Positions 7,668 to 19,637 of a DNA stretch of 64,000 nt are shown in pieces. The notes beneath the pieces are model-generated. The model was not told the origin of the DNA. It saw nothing but the letters and a program-made list of their open reading frames with translations, and ran no database searches. Position numbers and translations under genes: made by a program. Numbering within the stretch: the stretch's first letter is position 1; each line of letters starts with the position of its first letter. This DNA comes from Rhodovulum sp. (GTDB lineage Bacteria > Pseudomonadota > Alphaproteobacteria > Rhodobacterales > Rhodobacteraceae). The DNA lies in contig JACKKC010000012.1 in the NCBI GenBank assembly GCA_020637615.1, positions 18,896 to 82,895 of the forward strand, in the 5' to 3' direction.

Positions 7668-9548
7668 ATGGACGCCAAATCCGCTGTTGACCTCTCCTGG
7701 GACGAATTCGACGAGCTGCGCGATCCGCGTCCGGCGGAGAACGACTTCGACCGTGTGGTCGAAGCCGCCATCTCCCGCCGCGGGTTGCTCGGCGGCGTGC
7801 TCGCCTTCGGTTCGGGAGCCATGGCCTTCGGCCTCGGCGCGATGGGCTCGGCCGGCTCGGCCCGGGCGCAGGCCGCTACCTTCCCGTTCCAGCCAATCGA
7901 TATCGCCACCGATTTCGACATTCACCTGCCCGAGGGCTATCGGTGGAAGCCGCTGGTCAGATGGGGACAGGCCCTTTTCTCCGAGGCCGAGGGTGCCTGG
8001 TCGCCCGAGAGCGGCGTGCCGGTCGCGATGTCGGACAAGGTGTTCGGCGAGAATACCGACGGCATGGAACTGTTCGTGATCGACGGCAAGGAGGTGATCG
8101 CGGTCAACTCCGAATACGTCAACCCGAAGATCAACCTGCCGGCCGCGTCCGAAGGTGTGCCGCAGACCGCGGACGAGGTCACGCTGCTGAAGAACATGCA
8201 GGGCGTAACGGTGATGGAAGTTGCCGACGGCGGCAACGGCTACGAGGTCGTCGTCGACAGCCCGTTCAACCGCCGCATCACCCACGAGACCCCGATGACC
8301 ATGGACGGCGCCGCCGCGGGCGCCGATCTGGTCAGGACCAAGGCCGACCCCGAGGGCATGTCGCCCAAGGGCACGACGAACAATTGCGGCGCGGGCAAGA
8401 CGCTCTGGGGCACGTATCTGACCTGCGAGGAGAACTTCAACGGGCTCTTCGGCGCCACCGGCGAGATGCCCCAGGGCGAGGGCTACGGCCGCTACGGCAT
8501 CGGCGGCGAAAGCCAGTACGCCTACGAGAAGTTCGACCCGCGTTTCGACATATCGAGCGAGCCGAACGAGCCGCATCGCCACGGCTGGATAACCGAGATC
8601 GACCCCGCCGACCCGTCGAGCACACCGGTCAAGCACACCGCCCTCGGCCGCTTCAAGCACGAGAATGCCGAGATGGTTCAGGCGGCCGACGGGCGGATCG
8701 TCGTCTACATGGGCGACGACGAGCGCGGCGAGTTCATCTACAGGTACGTCTCGAACGGCACATGGGCCGAGGGCCAGCCGACAGACGGCCTGCTCTCCGA
8801 CGGCACGCTTTATGTCGCGAAGTTCAACGACGATCAGACCGGCGAATGGCTGGCGCTGACGCCCGAGACCACCGGCATGGCGCCTGCCGAGATGCTCGTC
8901 TTCGCCCGGATGGCGGGCTCGAAGGTCGGCGCCACCACCATGGACCGCCCGGAGTGGATCGCCTGCCATCCGCAGCGCGCCGAGGCCTATTGCTCGCTGA
9001 CCAACAATTCCAACCGCGGGATCAAGGCCAATGCCGGCGGCGACGCGACCCCGGTCGGCGGCCCGAACCCGCGCGAGGCCAACGAGTACGGCCAGATCGT
9101 GCGCTGGCGGCCCGAGGGCGAGGACCACGGCGCAACGGCCTTCACCTGGGATCTCTACGTGATGGCCGGCAACCCGGCGATTCATTCCGACGCCTATGCC
9201 GGCTCGCCGAACGTCAACCAGGGCAACATGTTCAACTCGCCCGACGGGATGGCCTTCGACACCACGGGTCTGTTGTGGATCCAGACGGACGGCGACGACA
9301 GCAACGAGGGCGATTTCGCGGGCCAGGGCAACAACCAGATGCTCATCGGCAATGCCGATACCGGGGAGATCGCCCGCTTCCTCACTGCACCGAATGGCGC
9401 CGAGGTCACCGGTCTCTGCTGGTCGGCCGACCGCAGGGTGGCTTTCGTCGGCATCCAGCATCCCGGCGGTTCCTGGCCCGACGGGGAAGGCAAGCCGCGC
9501 TCCTCGGTGATCGCCGTCTGGCGCGAGGACGGGGCCACGATCGGCTGA
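7668..9548 (+). CDS. phoX: PhoX-family alkaline phosphatase, Tat-exported
   Basis: A 626-residue protein of the PhoX (DUF839) family: Ca/Fe-dependent alkaline phosphatases that release phosphate from organic esters in the periplasm. Residues 36-69 form a twin-arginine signal (SRRGLLGG, a Gly/Ala-rich hydrophobic run, then ARAQA), so folded export by Tat is expected. The body has family features: NCGAGKTLWGTYLTCEENFNG, RHGWITEIDP, GRFKHENAEM, GDDERGEFIYRYVS, DRPEWIACHP, NNSNRG, and near the end SPDGMAFDTTGLLWIQTD. These hold many of the Glu and Cys residues that bind the metal cluster in characterised PhoX. Length is normal. It stands alone; phosphate regulation is likely from the family, but no clear Pho box is visible. 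Confidence 0.88.
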   Translation: MDAKSAVDLSWDEFDELRDPRPAENDFDRVVEAAISRRGLLGGVLAFGSGAMAFGLGAMGSAGSARAQAATFPFQPIDIATDFDIHLPEGYRWKPLVRWGQALFSEAEGAWSPESGVPVAMSDKVFGENTDGMELFVIDGKEVIAVNSEYVNPKINLPAASEGVPQTADEVTLLKNMQGVTVMEVADGGNGYEVVVDSPFNRRITHETPMTMDGAAAGADLVRTKADPEGMSPKGTTNNCGAGKTLWGTYLTCEENFNGLFGATGEMPQGEGYGRYGIGGESQYAYEKFDPRFDISSEPNEPHRHGWITEIDPADPSSTPVKHTALGRFKHENAEMVQAADGRIVVYMGDDERGEFIYRYVSNGTWAEGQPTDGLLSDGTLYVAKFNDDQTGEWLALTPETTGMAPAEMLVFARMAGSKVGATTMDRPEWIACHPQRAEAYCSLTNNSNRGIKANAGGDATPVGGPNPREANEYGQIVRWRPEGEDHGATAFTWDLYVMAGNPAIHSDAYAGSPNVNQGNMFNSPDGMAFDTTGLLWIQTDGDDSNEGDFAGQGNNQMLIGNADTGEIARFLTAPNGAEVTGLCWSADRRVAFVGIQHPGGSWPDGEGKPRSSVIAVWREDGATIG

Positions 9549-9570
9549 GCCGGGGGATGCGAGATTGTCC

Positions 9571-9591
9571 GGCGCCGGGGACCCCGGTGCC
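9571..9591. terminator. GC-rich hairpin between convergent genes
   Basis: GGCGCCGGGG and CCCCGGTGCC pair with one mismatch around a single A, between the phoX stop and the stop of the convergent small gene. It is well placed for a bidirectional terminator, although no T-run follows. Confidence 0.4.
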
Positions 9592-9623
9592 GGCCATTGC
9601 GCCCGCGGTCCTGTCGCCCTCGG

Positions 9624-9938
9624 TCAGTCCCAGGCGACGGCGTAGCCCGTGGAGCGGGCGCCGCTGCCGTTGGGCAGGGGGGCGTGGCGGGTCAGCACGA
9701 TGGCGTCGACGTCGCGGCCGTATCGGGCGCGGGCGTCGTCGAGCAGGAGCGGGGTCTGGAGCGCGGACCAACTCGCGCCGGCGGGGCGCGCGTCGGTGCT
9801 GACCGAGACCGGGCCGAGCATGTGATGGGCGCGCGCCGGGGCCTCGGAATAGAGCATCGGCTTTCTCAGGGTCAGCGCGCTCACGGCGACGGCGGAGAGG
9901 GCGACGACCACGGCTGCCGCAACGGGGATCTTGTGCAT
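9624..9938 (-). CDS. Small exported or membrane-anchored protein of unknown function
   Basis: A 104-residue protein I do not recognise. It starts MHKIPVAAAVVVALSAVAVSA, one hydrophobic segment that could be a signal peptide or membrane anchor, followed by a short polar domain. ATG 9938 is chosen because AGGACAG lies 5-10 bases upstream; the open frame continues to 10,019 but that extension is Arg-rich and precedes the hydrophobic segment. There is no Cys and no catalytic motif. It is convergent with phoX and separated by more than 300 bases from the next gene, so nothing in the context suggests a role. Confidence 0.5.
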   Translation of the reverse strand: MHKIPVAAAVVVALSAVAVSALTLRKPMLYSEAPARAHHMLGPVSVSTDARPAGASWSALQTPLLLDDARARYGRDVDAIVLTRHAPLPNGSGARSTGYAVAWD

Positions 9939-10276
9939 TCTGTCCTGCCTCGGACGAAGAGGTTTCTTGTTTGTTCGCAGGGATGCGGTGCGCTGCGCCG
10001 CAGCAACAGCATCGGTCAAAATCCTTAACGTCGCCTTAACCGGCGGGAAGCCCGGGCGCAGTCACGGCAGCGGCGCGCGCCTGTCGCGGCGTGGCAGGAA
10101 TTGAACGGAAGCAATTGATTTCACGAATATAGGTCAGGTAAGGCACCGGCGCAAGCCCCGGTGGGGCCAGATGTTGCCCGCCGTGATCTTTCCGTCACGG
10201 ATCGCGTATCTTGCAGGTGCGGCAAGAAGGCGGACGCAGTTCGACAATCGATGCAGTGCGTCGGCCAGCGGCGGGG
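9939..10276. other. Intergenic stretch, no gene seen
   Basis: These 338 bases lie between a small gene and the second SleB-type hydrolase, both on the minus strand. The part nearest 9,939 should hold the promoter of the small gene. A short hairpin, CCGTGA/TCACGG (about 10,178-10,197), could end transcription of the hydrolase gene. Nothing else is recognisable. Confidence 0.3.
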
Positions 10277-10720
10277 TCAGCGGTAGAAGACGTTGCCGCC
10301 GATCTCGGCCGTCCGGGTGCGGGAGGCGAACCAGCCGGGCTTGACCGCGGCGGAATGGAAGAAGAGCGCGCCATGGGTCGGGTCGGGCGCCTCGCCGGCG
10401 AGCACGGTTTCGGCGGCGCGGAGCGCGCGGGCGCGCTCCTTGGGGTCGCGCAGGGCGTCGGACCGGCCGTCGCAGCGGTAGGAGAATTCGCAGCCGTCGG
10501 CGATGACGCCGCAGACCGTGCCGGGGAATTCCTGATGCTCGCGGCGGTTGAGAACCACGTTGGCGACGGCCAGCGCTGCCGAGTCGCCCTTGCCGCGCGA
10601 TTCGAAATACACCGCCTCGGCCAGGCAGGCGACCGCCTCGGGCTTCGGGGCGGCGGGGCCTGCATGGGCCGCCGGGGCGAGGGCGGCGGCCAGGGCCGCG
10701 GCGATCAGGGTCAGGCGCAA
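10277..10720 (-). CDS. SleB-type cell wall hydrolase, periplasmic
   Basis: A second SleB (Hydrolase_2) cell-wall hydrolase of about 147 residues, clearly paralogous to the one at 4739-5239: ACLAEAVYFESRGKG with the presumed catalytic Glu, VVLNRREH, CEFSYRCDGRSD, GALFFHSA and terminal GGNVFYR. The N-terminus (MRLTLIAAALAAALAPAAHA) is an ordinary signal peptide without a lipobox, so unlike its paralogue it should be soluble in the periplasm. I use TTG 10,720, which has GGGGAG 7 bases upstream and lies at the same distance from the shared upstream element as in the paralogue. The frame is open to 10,828 with ATGs at 10,762 and 10,777, but that extension covers the conserved upstream DNA and looks non-coding. 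Confidence 0.78.
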   Translation of the reverse strand: MRLTLIAAALAAALAPAAHAGPAAPKPEAVACLAEAVYFESRGKGDSAALAVANVVLNRREHQEFPGTVCGVIADGCEFSYRCDGRSDALRDPKERARALRAAETVLAGEAPDPTHGALFFHSAAVKPGWFASRTRTAEIGGNVFYR

Positions 10721-10769
10721 GGGAGGGCTCCCCCAACTGTCACTGTTGGCGGAAAGATGCATGCTGCGG

Positions 10770-10814
10770 TGCAGCATGGCAAGGGGATGGCCCGCGAGCG
10801 GCGGATTCCCGCCG
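10770..10814 (-). promoter_or_regulatory. Shared upstream element of the SleB paralogues, copy 2
   Basis: TGCAGCATG (10,770) and CGGCGG-ATTC-CCGCCG (10,799-10,814) repeat the arrangement found upstream of the other SleB-type gene, with the same 30-base offset and about 79-95 bases from TTG 10,720. Here TGCAGCATG is also half of a perfect inverted repeat, ATGCTGC-GGT-GCAGCAT (10,761-10,777). The GATTC loop is again a GANTC (CcrM) site. Confidence 0.45.
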
Positions 10815-10866
10815 ATGCCGGTGGGCAACCCCGATCGGCGGACCGCCGCCCGCCGGCGCGGCCGTC

Positions 10867-14169
<3,303 letters not shown>

Positions 14170-14357
14170 GGGTCGCTTTCGTGTTCGCGGGACCGCCGGG
14201 CCGGGGGTGGCCTAGAACCCTCGGCCGGCAAATTGGCGCGGTTATAGAGGCCGGTGCCTTGGCCGCAAGGGTGTTTCCGGCACCCCGGCGGGGGCGAAGC
14301 TGTTTGCCAAACGCCGGTCCGGCGATAGGGTGGGCGCCGCGAGCAGCAAGGGACCCC

Positions 14358-16070
14358 ATGCGAAGCCCCGGACGGATTCTTCTCGTCTCGGCGCTCGGCG
14401 TCGTCACTGGTGGCACCGTCGGGCTGGCGGTGGTGGGTTTCGCCGATGTGGTCGCCTGGGCAAACGCCCTCCTGCCGATCTCGCCTGCGACGCGAGCGGG
14501 TTTCGCCGAGCGGCCGGGGCTCCTGGCGCTGCTCACGGTGCTGGTGCCGGTGGCGGGCGGGCTGGCGGTCGGGCAGATCCTGCGCCTCGGGCTGGCCGGG
14601 GGCGCGGCGCTGGGGCCGGCGGATGCGATCCTCGCGGTGCAGGGCCGCGAGCCGGCGCCGCCGCTCCGAGCCGGTTTCGTCACCTCGCTGGCGGCGCTCG
14701 TGTCGCTCGGCATGGGGGCCTCGGTGGGGCTCTACGGCCCCTTGGTGCATCTCGGCGCCACGATCGGCTCGATTTCCGCGCATCTTGGGCGGCGGCTCGC
14801 GGGGCTGCGGGACATCGCCATGGCCTGCGGCGCGGCGGCGGCGATCGCGGCAGCCTTCAACGCGCCGATCGCCGGGCTGATCTTCGCCCATGAGGTCGTG
14901 CTGCGGCATTATTCGCTCCGCGCCTTCGCGCCGGTCGCCGTGGCGGCGGTGACGGGATACCTGATCTCGAGCGCGGTGCTGGTGCGGCCGGCGCTCTTTC
15001 TCGTGGCGTTCGACGGCGTCGGGCACGGCTACGAATTCGTGCTCTTCGCGATCGAGGGGCTGCTCGCGGCCTTCCTCGCGGTGGCCTACATGACGGCGAT
15101 CTTCGCCGCGACGCGGATCGCCGAGCGCTCGCCGCTGGCACCCTGGCTGCGGCCGGCCTTCGCGGGGCTGGTGCTGGGGCTGGTGGCGCTGGCGGTTCCC
15201 GGGGTGCTCGGCGTGGGCAAGGACACGCTCGCCTCGGTGATCGGGGCGGAATCGCTGTCGGCGGGCGGGTTGGCGGTGCTGCTGGTGGCCAAGCTCGCCA
15301 TGACCGCGCTCTGCCTCGGCTTCGGCTTCGTGGGCGGCGTCTTCAGCCCGGCGCTGATGATCGGGGTGCTGGGGGGGACGCTCTACGGGCTCGGGGTGGC
15401 GCAGCTCCTGCCGCTCGATCTGACCGGGGTGCTGCCTTACGCGATCTGCGGCATGATGGCGGTGACGAGCCCGGTGATCGGCGCGCCGCTCAGCACCATC
15501 CTCATCGTCTTCGAGCTCACGCACAGCTACGACCTCGCCATCGCGGCGACGGTGGCGGTGGTCTTCTCGAACCTCGTGGCGAACCATGTCTTCGGCCGGT
15601 CCTATTTCGACGTGCAGCTGCGCGAGCGCGGGTTCAATCTCCGGGAGGGCCGCGACCGGGCGGTGCTGGGGCGGCGGAAGGTGGCGCGGCACGTGAGCGC
15701 GGAATACGTGGCGCTGGGGCCAGAGCAGCCGGTCCAGACGCTGATCGCGCGGCTCTCCGCCTCGGGGTATGCGGAGGCCTTCCTCACGGATGGGGCGGGG
15801 CGGTTTCGCGGCGTGGTCCGCCTGCAGGACGCGGTCACCCGTCCCGAGGGCATGCGCCTGCGCGATCTGGTCGCTCCCGACCTGGTGATCTTCGGCGAGC
15901 GCACGACGCTGCTGGAAGCCATGGAGCGGATGCGCGGCTTCACCGGCGGCGCGGTGCCGCTGGTCGCCGACGACGGAAGGCTTCTCGGCGTCGTGCCGGA
16001 AGGCGCAGTGATCGGCGCCTATCTCGACGAGATCCGCTCGCTCAGGCAGGAGGAGAACGCCGGGGCATGA
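14358..16070 (+). CDS. ClC-family chloride channel or transporter with CBS domains
   Basis: A 570-residue membrane protein of the ClC family with about ten or more helices, followed from about residue 440 by a pair of CBS domains that bind adenosine nucleotides in relatives. Family motifs include FNAPIAGLIFAHEVVL and GGVFSPALMIGVLGG. The selectivity/gate motif, normally GREGP, reads GLYGPLVHLG: the gating glutamate is replaced by Tyr. In ClC proteins that Glu is needed for proton coupling, so this one may be a channel and not an exchanger (inference). The start is ATG 14,358; an upstream in-frame extension overlaps the carB promoter and is Arg/Pro-rich. Confidence 0.82.
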   Translation: MRSPGRILLVSALGVVTGGTVGLAVVGFADVVAWANALLPISPATRAGFAERPGLLALLTVLVPVAGGLAVGQILRLGLAGGAALGPADAILAVQGREPAPPLRAGFVTSLAALVSLGMGASVGLYGPLVHLGATIGSISAHLGRRLAGLRDIAMACGAAAAIAAAFNAPIAGLIFAHEVVLRHYSLRAFAPVAVAAVTGYLISSAVLVRPALFLVAFDGVGHGYEFVLFAIEGLLAAFLAVAYMTAIFAATRIAERSPLAPWLRPAFAGLVLGLVALAVPGVLGVGKDTLASVIGAESLSAGGLAVLLVAKLAMTALCLGFGFVGGVFSPALMIGVLGGTLYGLGVAQLLPLDLTGVLPYAICGMMAVTSPVIGAPLSTILIVFELTHSYDLAIAATVAVVFSNLVANHVFGRSYFDVQLRERGFNLREGRDRAVLGRRKVARHVSAEYVALGPEQPVQTLIARLSASGYAEAFLTDGAGRFRGVVRLQDAVTRPEGMRLRDLVAPDLVIFGERTTLLEAMERMRGFTGGAVPLVADDGRLLGVVPEGAVIGAYLDEIRSLRQEENAGA

Positions 16071-16118
16071 GGCAATGTGATCCCGATGATCAGCCGGCGT
16101 GATCCGGGCTGCAGGGGG

Positions 16119-16257
16119 AATGCCTTACTGGCCGCGCGTGGTGCGGTCTTTCGCCCGACCTGCCAATTCGGGGCCGGGAGTCGAACACACCATTTCCGGT
16201 CGGATGGATCGGACCGCGGCCAATTCGAACCGGCGATAGCGAGGCACTGCCTTGCAG
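16119..16257. repeat. Partial copy of intergenic repeat family 1
   Basis: Between convergent genes, this stretch carries GGGAATGCCTTACTGGCCGC (one end of the family 1 repeat) and, in the opposite orientation, GAACCGGCGATAGCGAGGCA, which is the reverse complement of the core seen at 43,655-43,675. It seems to be a rearranged or partial copy. Confidence 0.55.
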
Positions 16258-17634
16258 CTACAGCGCCGCGAGGATGCGGGCCCAGGAGCGGATGCCCTTG
16301 TGGAAGCTCTGCAGGTCGTATTTCTCGTTGGGGCTGTGGATGCGGTCGTCGGTGAGCCCGAAGCCGACCATGACCACGTCGATGCCGAGCCTTTCCTTGA
16401 GCAGCGTGGTGACCGGGATCGATCCGCCGCCGCCCATGAAGGCGGCATCGCGGCCCCATTCGTCGGTCAGCGCCGCCTGGGTCTTCTGGAAGGCCGGCGC
16501 GTCCGTGTCGAAGGCGACCGCCGTGCCCGATCCGTGCTCGATGAACTCCACGCTGCAATCGGAGGGGATGCGCGCCTTCACGAAGTCGCGGAAGGCGGCG
16601 CGGATCTTGTGGGGGTCCTGGTCGAAGACCAGCCGGAACGAGATCTTCGCCGAGGCCTCGGCCGGGATCACCGTCTTGAAGCCCTCGCCCTGGTAGCCGC
16701 CGCCCATGCCGTTGACCTCGGCGGTCGGGCGCGACCAGGTCTGCTCGAGCACGCTGCGGCCCTTCTCGCCAGCGGGCTGGGCGAGGCCGACCTCGCCGAG
16801 GAAGGCGTCCGGGTCGAAGTCGAGCTTCGCCCAGCTCGCGCGCAGGGACTCGGGCAGTTCCGGCACGCCGTCGTAGAAGCCCGGCAGGGTGACGCGGCCC
16901 TCCCCGTCGCGGAGGTCGGCGAGGATGCGGGCGAGCACGTGGTTGGGATTGGCCGCCGCCGAGCCGTAGAATCCCGAATGCAGGTCGCGGTCGGCGCCGC
17001 GGATGATGATCTCCTCGCCGCAGAGGCCGCGCAGCGAGGTGGTGATGGCCGGGGTGCGGGCGTCCCACATGCTGGTGTCGCAGATCAGCGCCAGGTCGGC
17101 GCGCAGCTCCTCGATATTGGCGTCGAGGAAGGGCGGCAGGTTCTCGCCGCCCGATTCCTCCTCGCCCTCGAGCAGGATGGTCATCGGCAGCGGCAGGGCG
17201 CCGGTCACCGCCTTCCAGGCGCGGCAGGCCTCCACGAAGGTCATCAGCTGGCCCTTGTCGTCGGAGGAGCCGCGGGCGACGATCATCTTCGATCCGTCCG
17301 CGCGGGTGACGATCCGCGGCTCGAAGGGATCGTGCTCCCAGAGCTCCAGCGGATCGACCGGCTGCACGTCGTAGTGGCCGTAGAAGAGCAGGGAGGTGCC
17401 CGCGGCCGAGCGGTCGTGGCCAACCACCATGGGATGGCCCGCGGTGTCGCGCACGCTCGCCTCGAAGCCGATGGAGGCGAGGTCGGCGGCATGCCATTCG
17501 GCGCAGGCCCGGGTCGCGGCGGCATAGGCCGGATCGGTGGAGATCGACTTCAGGCGCAGGGTGGCGAAGAGGCGCTCGATGGCCTGATCGAGGTCGGCGT
17601 CGATGCGGTCGAGGACAGCTTCGAGATCGGACAT
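16258..17634 (-). CDS. M20-family metallopeptidase (dipeptidase)
   Basis: A 458-residue cytoplasmic enzyme of peptidase family M20, close to the carnosinase/dipeptidase branch. It is expected to use two zinc ions. Visible ligand regions are FYGHYDVQPVDP (His and Asp), ARGSSDDKGQ (bridging Asp), LEGEEESGGEN (catalytic Glu and ligand) and the C-terminal DDRIHSPNEKYD (His). The dimerisation (lid) domain is in the middle. Length fits. The next genes upstream are an SLC13 permease on the same strand and a divergent AbgT transporter, so uptake of a peptide- or amide-like compound followed by hydrolysis is plausible. The exact substrate is unknown. Confidence 0.88.
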   Translation of the reverse strand: MSDLEAVLDRIDADLDQAIERLFATLRLKSISTDPAYAAATRACAEWHAADLASIGFEASVRDTAGHPMVVGHDRSAAGTSLLFYGHYDVQPVDPLELWEHDPFEPRIVTRADGSKMIVARGSSDDKGQLMTFVEACRAWKAVTGALPLPMTILLEGEEESGGENLPPFLDANIEELRADLALICDTSMWDARTPAITTSLRGLCGEEIIIRGADRDLHSGFYGSAAANPNHVLARILADLRDGEGRVTLPGFYDGVPELPESLRASWAKLDFDPDAFLGEVGLAQPAGEKGRSVLEQTWSRPTAEVNGMGGGYQGEGFKTVIPAEASAKISFRLVFDQDPHKIRAAFRDFVKARIPSDCSVEFIEHGSGTAVAFDTDAPAFQKTQAALTDEWGRDAAFMGGGGSIPVTTLLKERLGIDVVMVGFGLTDDRIHSPNEKYDLQSFHKGIRSWARILAAL

Positions 17635-17668
17635 TCGCGTTCTCCCTGTTGCGCGATTCCCGTCGATG

Positions 17669-19480
17669 TCAGAACGGCCAGATCAGCGGTACCACAAAAA
17701 CGGCCATCAGGAAGAACCAGAGCATCATCGGCAGGCCGAACTTCCAGTAATCGCCGAAGCGGTAGCCGCCCGGCTCCATGACCATCAGGTTGGTGGGCGT
17801 GGCGACCGGGGTGAGGAACGAGGCGGCGGCGGCGACGGCGACCGACATCAGGACCGGCTGCGGCGAGACCCCCATCTGCTCGGCAGCGACGACCGAGATC
17901 GGGATGATGATGAGCGCGGTCGCGGTGTTCGAGATCACCTGGCCGAGCGCGCCGGTGAGGATGAAGAGCCCGGCGAGCAGCGCGCGGGGCCCGAAGCCGC
18001 CGACGGCGTCGATCAGATAGGTGGCCATCAGCTTGGCCGCGCCGGTCTGGGTGATCGCGGTCGAGAGCGGCATCATCGCGCCGACGAGGATGACGGTGGT
18101 CCAGTTGATCGAGCGGTAGATCTCCTCGACATTGAGGATGCCGAAGAGCAGCACCGCGCCCGCAGCGAGGATCCCGGCGGCGGCGGCGGGGACGACGCCG
18201 GTGGCGAGCAGGACGACCATCACCGCCATGATGCCGAGGGAGATCGCGGCGTTGCGGCCCATCGGCACCACCTGGCGGCGGACGAGCTCGGGGCTGTCGA
18301 CGACGAGCGCCTCGGGCGGGGCGATATAGGTCCCGAGCGCCTCCCAGGTGCCCTGGAGGAGGAGCGTGTCGCCCTTCTTCAGCGGCTGGCCCGGGGCGAG
18401 GTCGATGCCCTGGCGCTGGAGGGCGAGCACGACGAGGTTGCCGCTCGGCGTGACCATGCCGGGAAAGAGGCGCTCGCCGATCAGCGGCGAGCGGGGCGGG
18501 ATGATCACCTCGGCGAGGCCGGAGGCGGTGGTGAAGAGGCCGGCCTCGAACTTCACCCCCTCGGCGTCGGCGGGGCTGAGCATCAGGTCGGCGGCGAGCT
18601 CGGCGACGTCGTCGGCATCGGCGCGCAGCGCGATCAGGTCGCCGGCTTCGATGGCGCCGAGCCGGGCGGCGCCGCTGCCGGCGGCCTCCTGGACGGTGAG
18701 GAGCGAGACGCCGGGGCTGCCGTCGAAGGCGAGCTCCGCCCGCGGCCGGCCGACGAGGGGCGATTCGGGGCGGACGCGGAGCTGGTGGACGTCGCTGTCG
18801 AGGCGGAACTGCTCGACCAGCGTGCGGGCGTGGCGGCTGAGATCGGGCGGGAGCGCGCGGTTCTCGCGCACCGGGAGCAGGCGGGTGCCGAGAAGCAGGG
18901 CAAGGATGATGGTGCCGATGACGAGGAAGACCCCGACATAGGCGAATTCGAAATAGCCGAAGCCGCGCTCGCCGGCATCGAGCGAGGCCTCGAGCACCAG
19001 GACGTTCACCGGCGTGCCGGTCAGTGCCAGCATCGAGCCGGAATGTGCCCCGAAGACCAGCGGCATCAGGAGTTGCGAGGGCGGGCGCTTCAGGCGGACC
19101 GCGAGCACCACCACCACGGGCAGGAGGGCGGCCACGGCGCCGTTGACGCTGATCAGCGCCGAAAGCACACCGCAGAAGAGCATCATCAGCACGATCAGCC
19201 GGAAGCGGCTGTCGCCGGCGCCGCGTGCCAGCACCTGCCCGGTCCAGGCGGTGAGGCCGGTCTTCTCCAGCGCGCCGGAGACGACGAAGAGCGAGGTGAC
19301 GAAGACCGTCGCCGGGTCGCCGAAGCCCGCGAGCGCCTGGTTGAGGGTGAGGACGCCCGTGGCCCAGAGCGCCATGGCGCAGCCGACGCAGACGGCGATC
19401 ACCGGCAGCCGGTCCCAGACGAAGAGGGCGATGACGCAGGCGATGATCGCGAAGACGATCCAGATGTCGGTCACGGTCAA
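17669..19480 (-). CDS. SLC13/DASS-type permease with RCK_C domains
   Basis: A 603-residue inner-membrane protein of the SLC13 (divalent anion:Na+ symporter) type. Two blocks of transmembrane helices flank a soluble region at about residues 205-390 holding two TrkA-C (RCK_C)-like modules (PLVGRPRAELAF...GDLIALRAD and LIGERLFPGM...KKGDTLLLQG). Repeated transport motifs are LTGTPVNVLVLE in the first half and the paired TPTNLMVMEPGGYRFGDYWKFG near the end. Such carriers move sulfate, dicarboxylates or similar anions; the substrate is not readable. It starts 157 bases from the divergent AbgT gene and ends 34 bases before the M20 peptidase, so peptidase and permease probably form one operon. Confidence 0.85.
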   Translation of the reverse strand: MTVTDIWIVFAIIACVIALFVWDRLPVIAVCVGCAMALWATGVLTLNQALAGFGDPATVFVTSLFVVSGALEKTGLTAWTGQVLARGAGDSRFRLIVLMMLFCGVLSALISVNGAVAALLPVVVVLAVRLKRPPSQLLMPLVFGAHSGSMLALTGTPVNVLVLEASLDAGERGFGYFEFAYVGVFLVIGTIILALLLGTRLLPVRENRALPPDLSRHARTLVEQFRLDSDVHQLRVRPESPLVGRPRAELAFDGSPGVSLLTVQEAAGSGAARLGAIEAGDLIALRADADDVAELAADLMLSPADAEGVKFEAGLFTTASGLAEVIIPPRSPLIGERLFPGMVTPSGNLVVLALQRQGIDLAPGQPLKKGDTLLLQGTWEALGTYIAPPEALVVDSPELVRRQVVPMGRNAAISLGIMAVMVVLLATGVVPAAAAGILAAGAVLLFGILNVEEIYRSINWTTVILVGAMMPLSTAITQTGAAKLMATYLIDAVGGFGPRALLAGLFILTGALGQVISNTATALIIIPISVVAAEQMGVSPQPVLMSVAVAAAASFLTPVATPTNLMVMEPGGYRFGDYWKFGLPMMLWFFLMAVFVVPLIWPF

Positions 19481-19585
19481 CCTCTGCTCGGATAGTGTTC
19501 ACAACGCATTGCGGCGCGTGTCGCACATTTGACTTGTCAGGGCAATCTGCGGGGGCAATGCTGCGTCCGAGCAAGAAGTCGTTTA

Positions 19586-19605
19586 TGCGAAACGCTAATT
19601 TCGCA
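19586..19605. promoter_or_regulatory. Operator-like palindrome upstream of the AbgT gene
   Basis: A perfect inverted repeat with 7-base arms, TGCGAAA-CGCTAA-TTTCGCA, lies in an A+T-rich patch 33 bases before the AbgT gene and in the divergent gap shared with the SLC13 permease. The size and symmetry suit a dimeric repressor. No regulator gene is adjacent. The word TTGACTTGTCA lies upstream near 19,530. Confidence 0.4.
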
Positions 19606-19637
19606 AGTCGGCATGATTGCCTGAGCGGGGGACGAAG

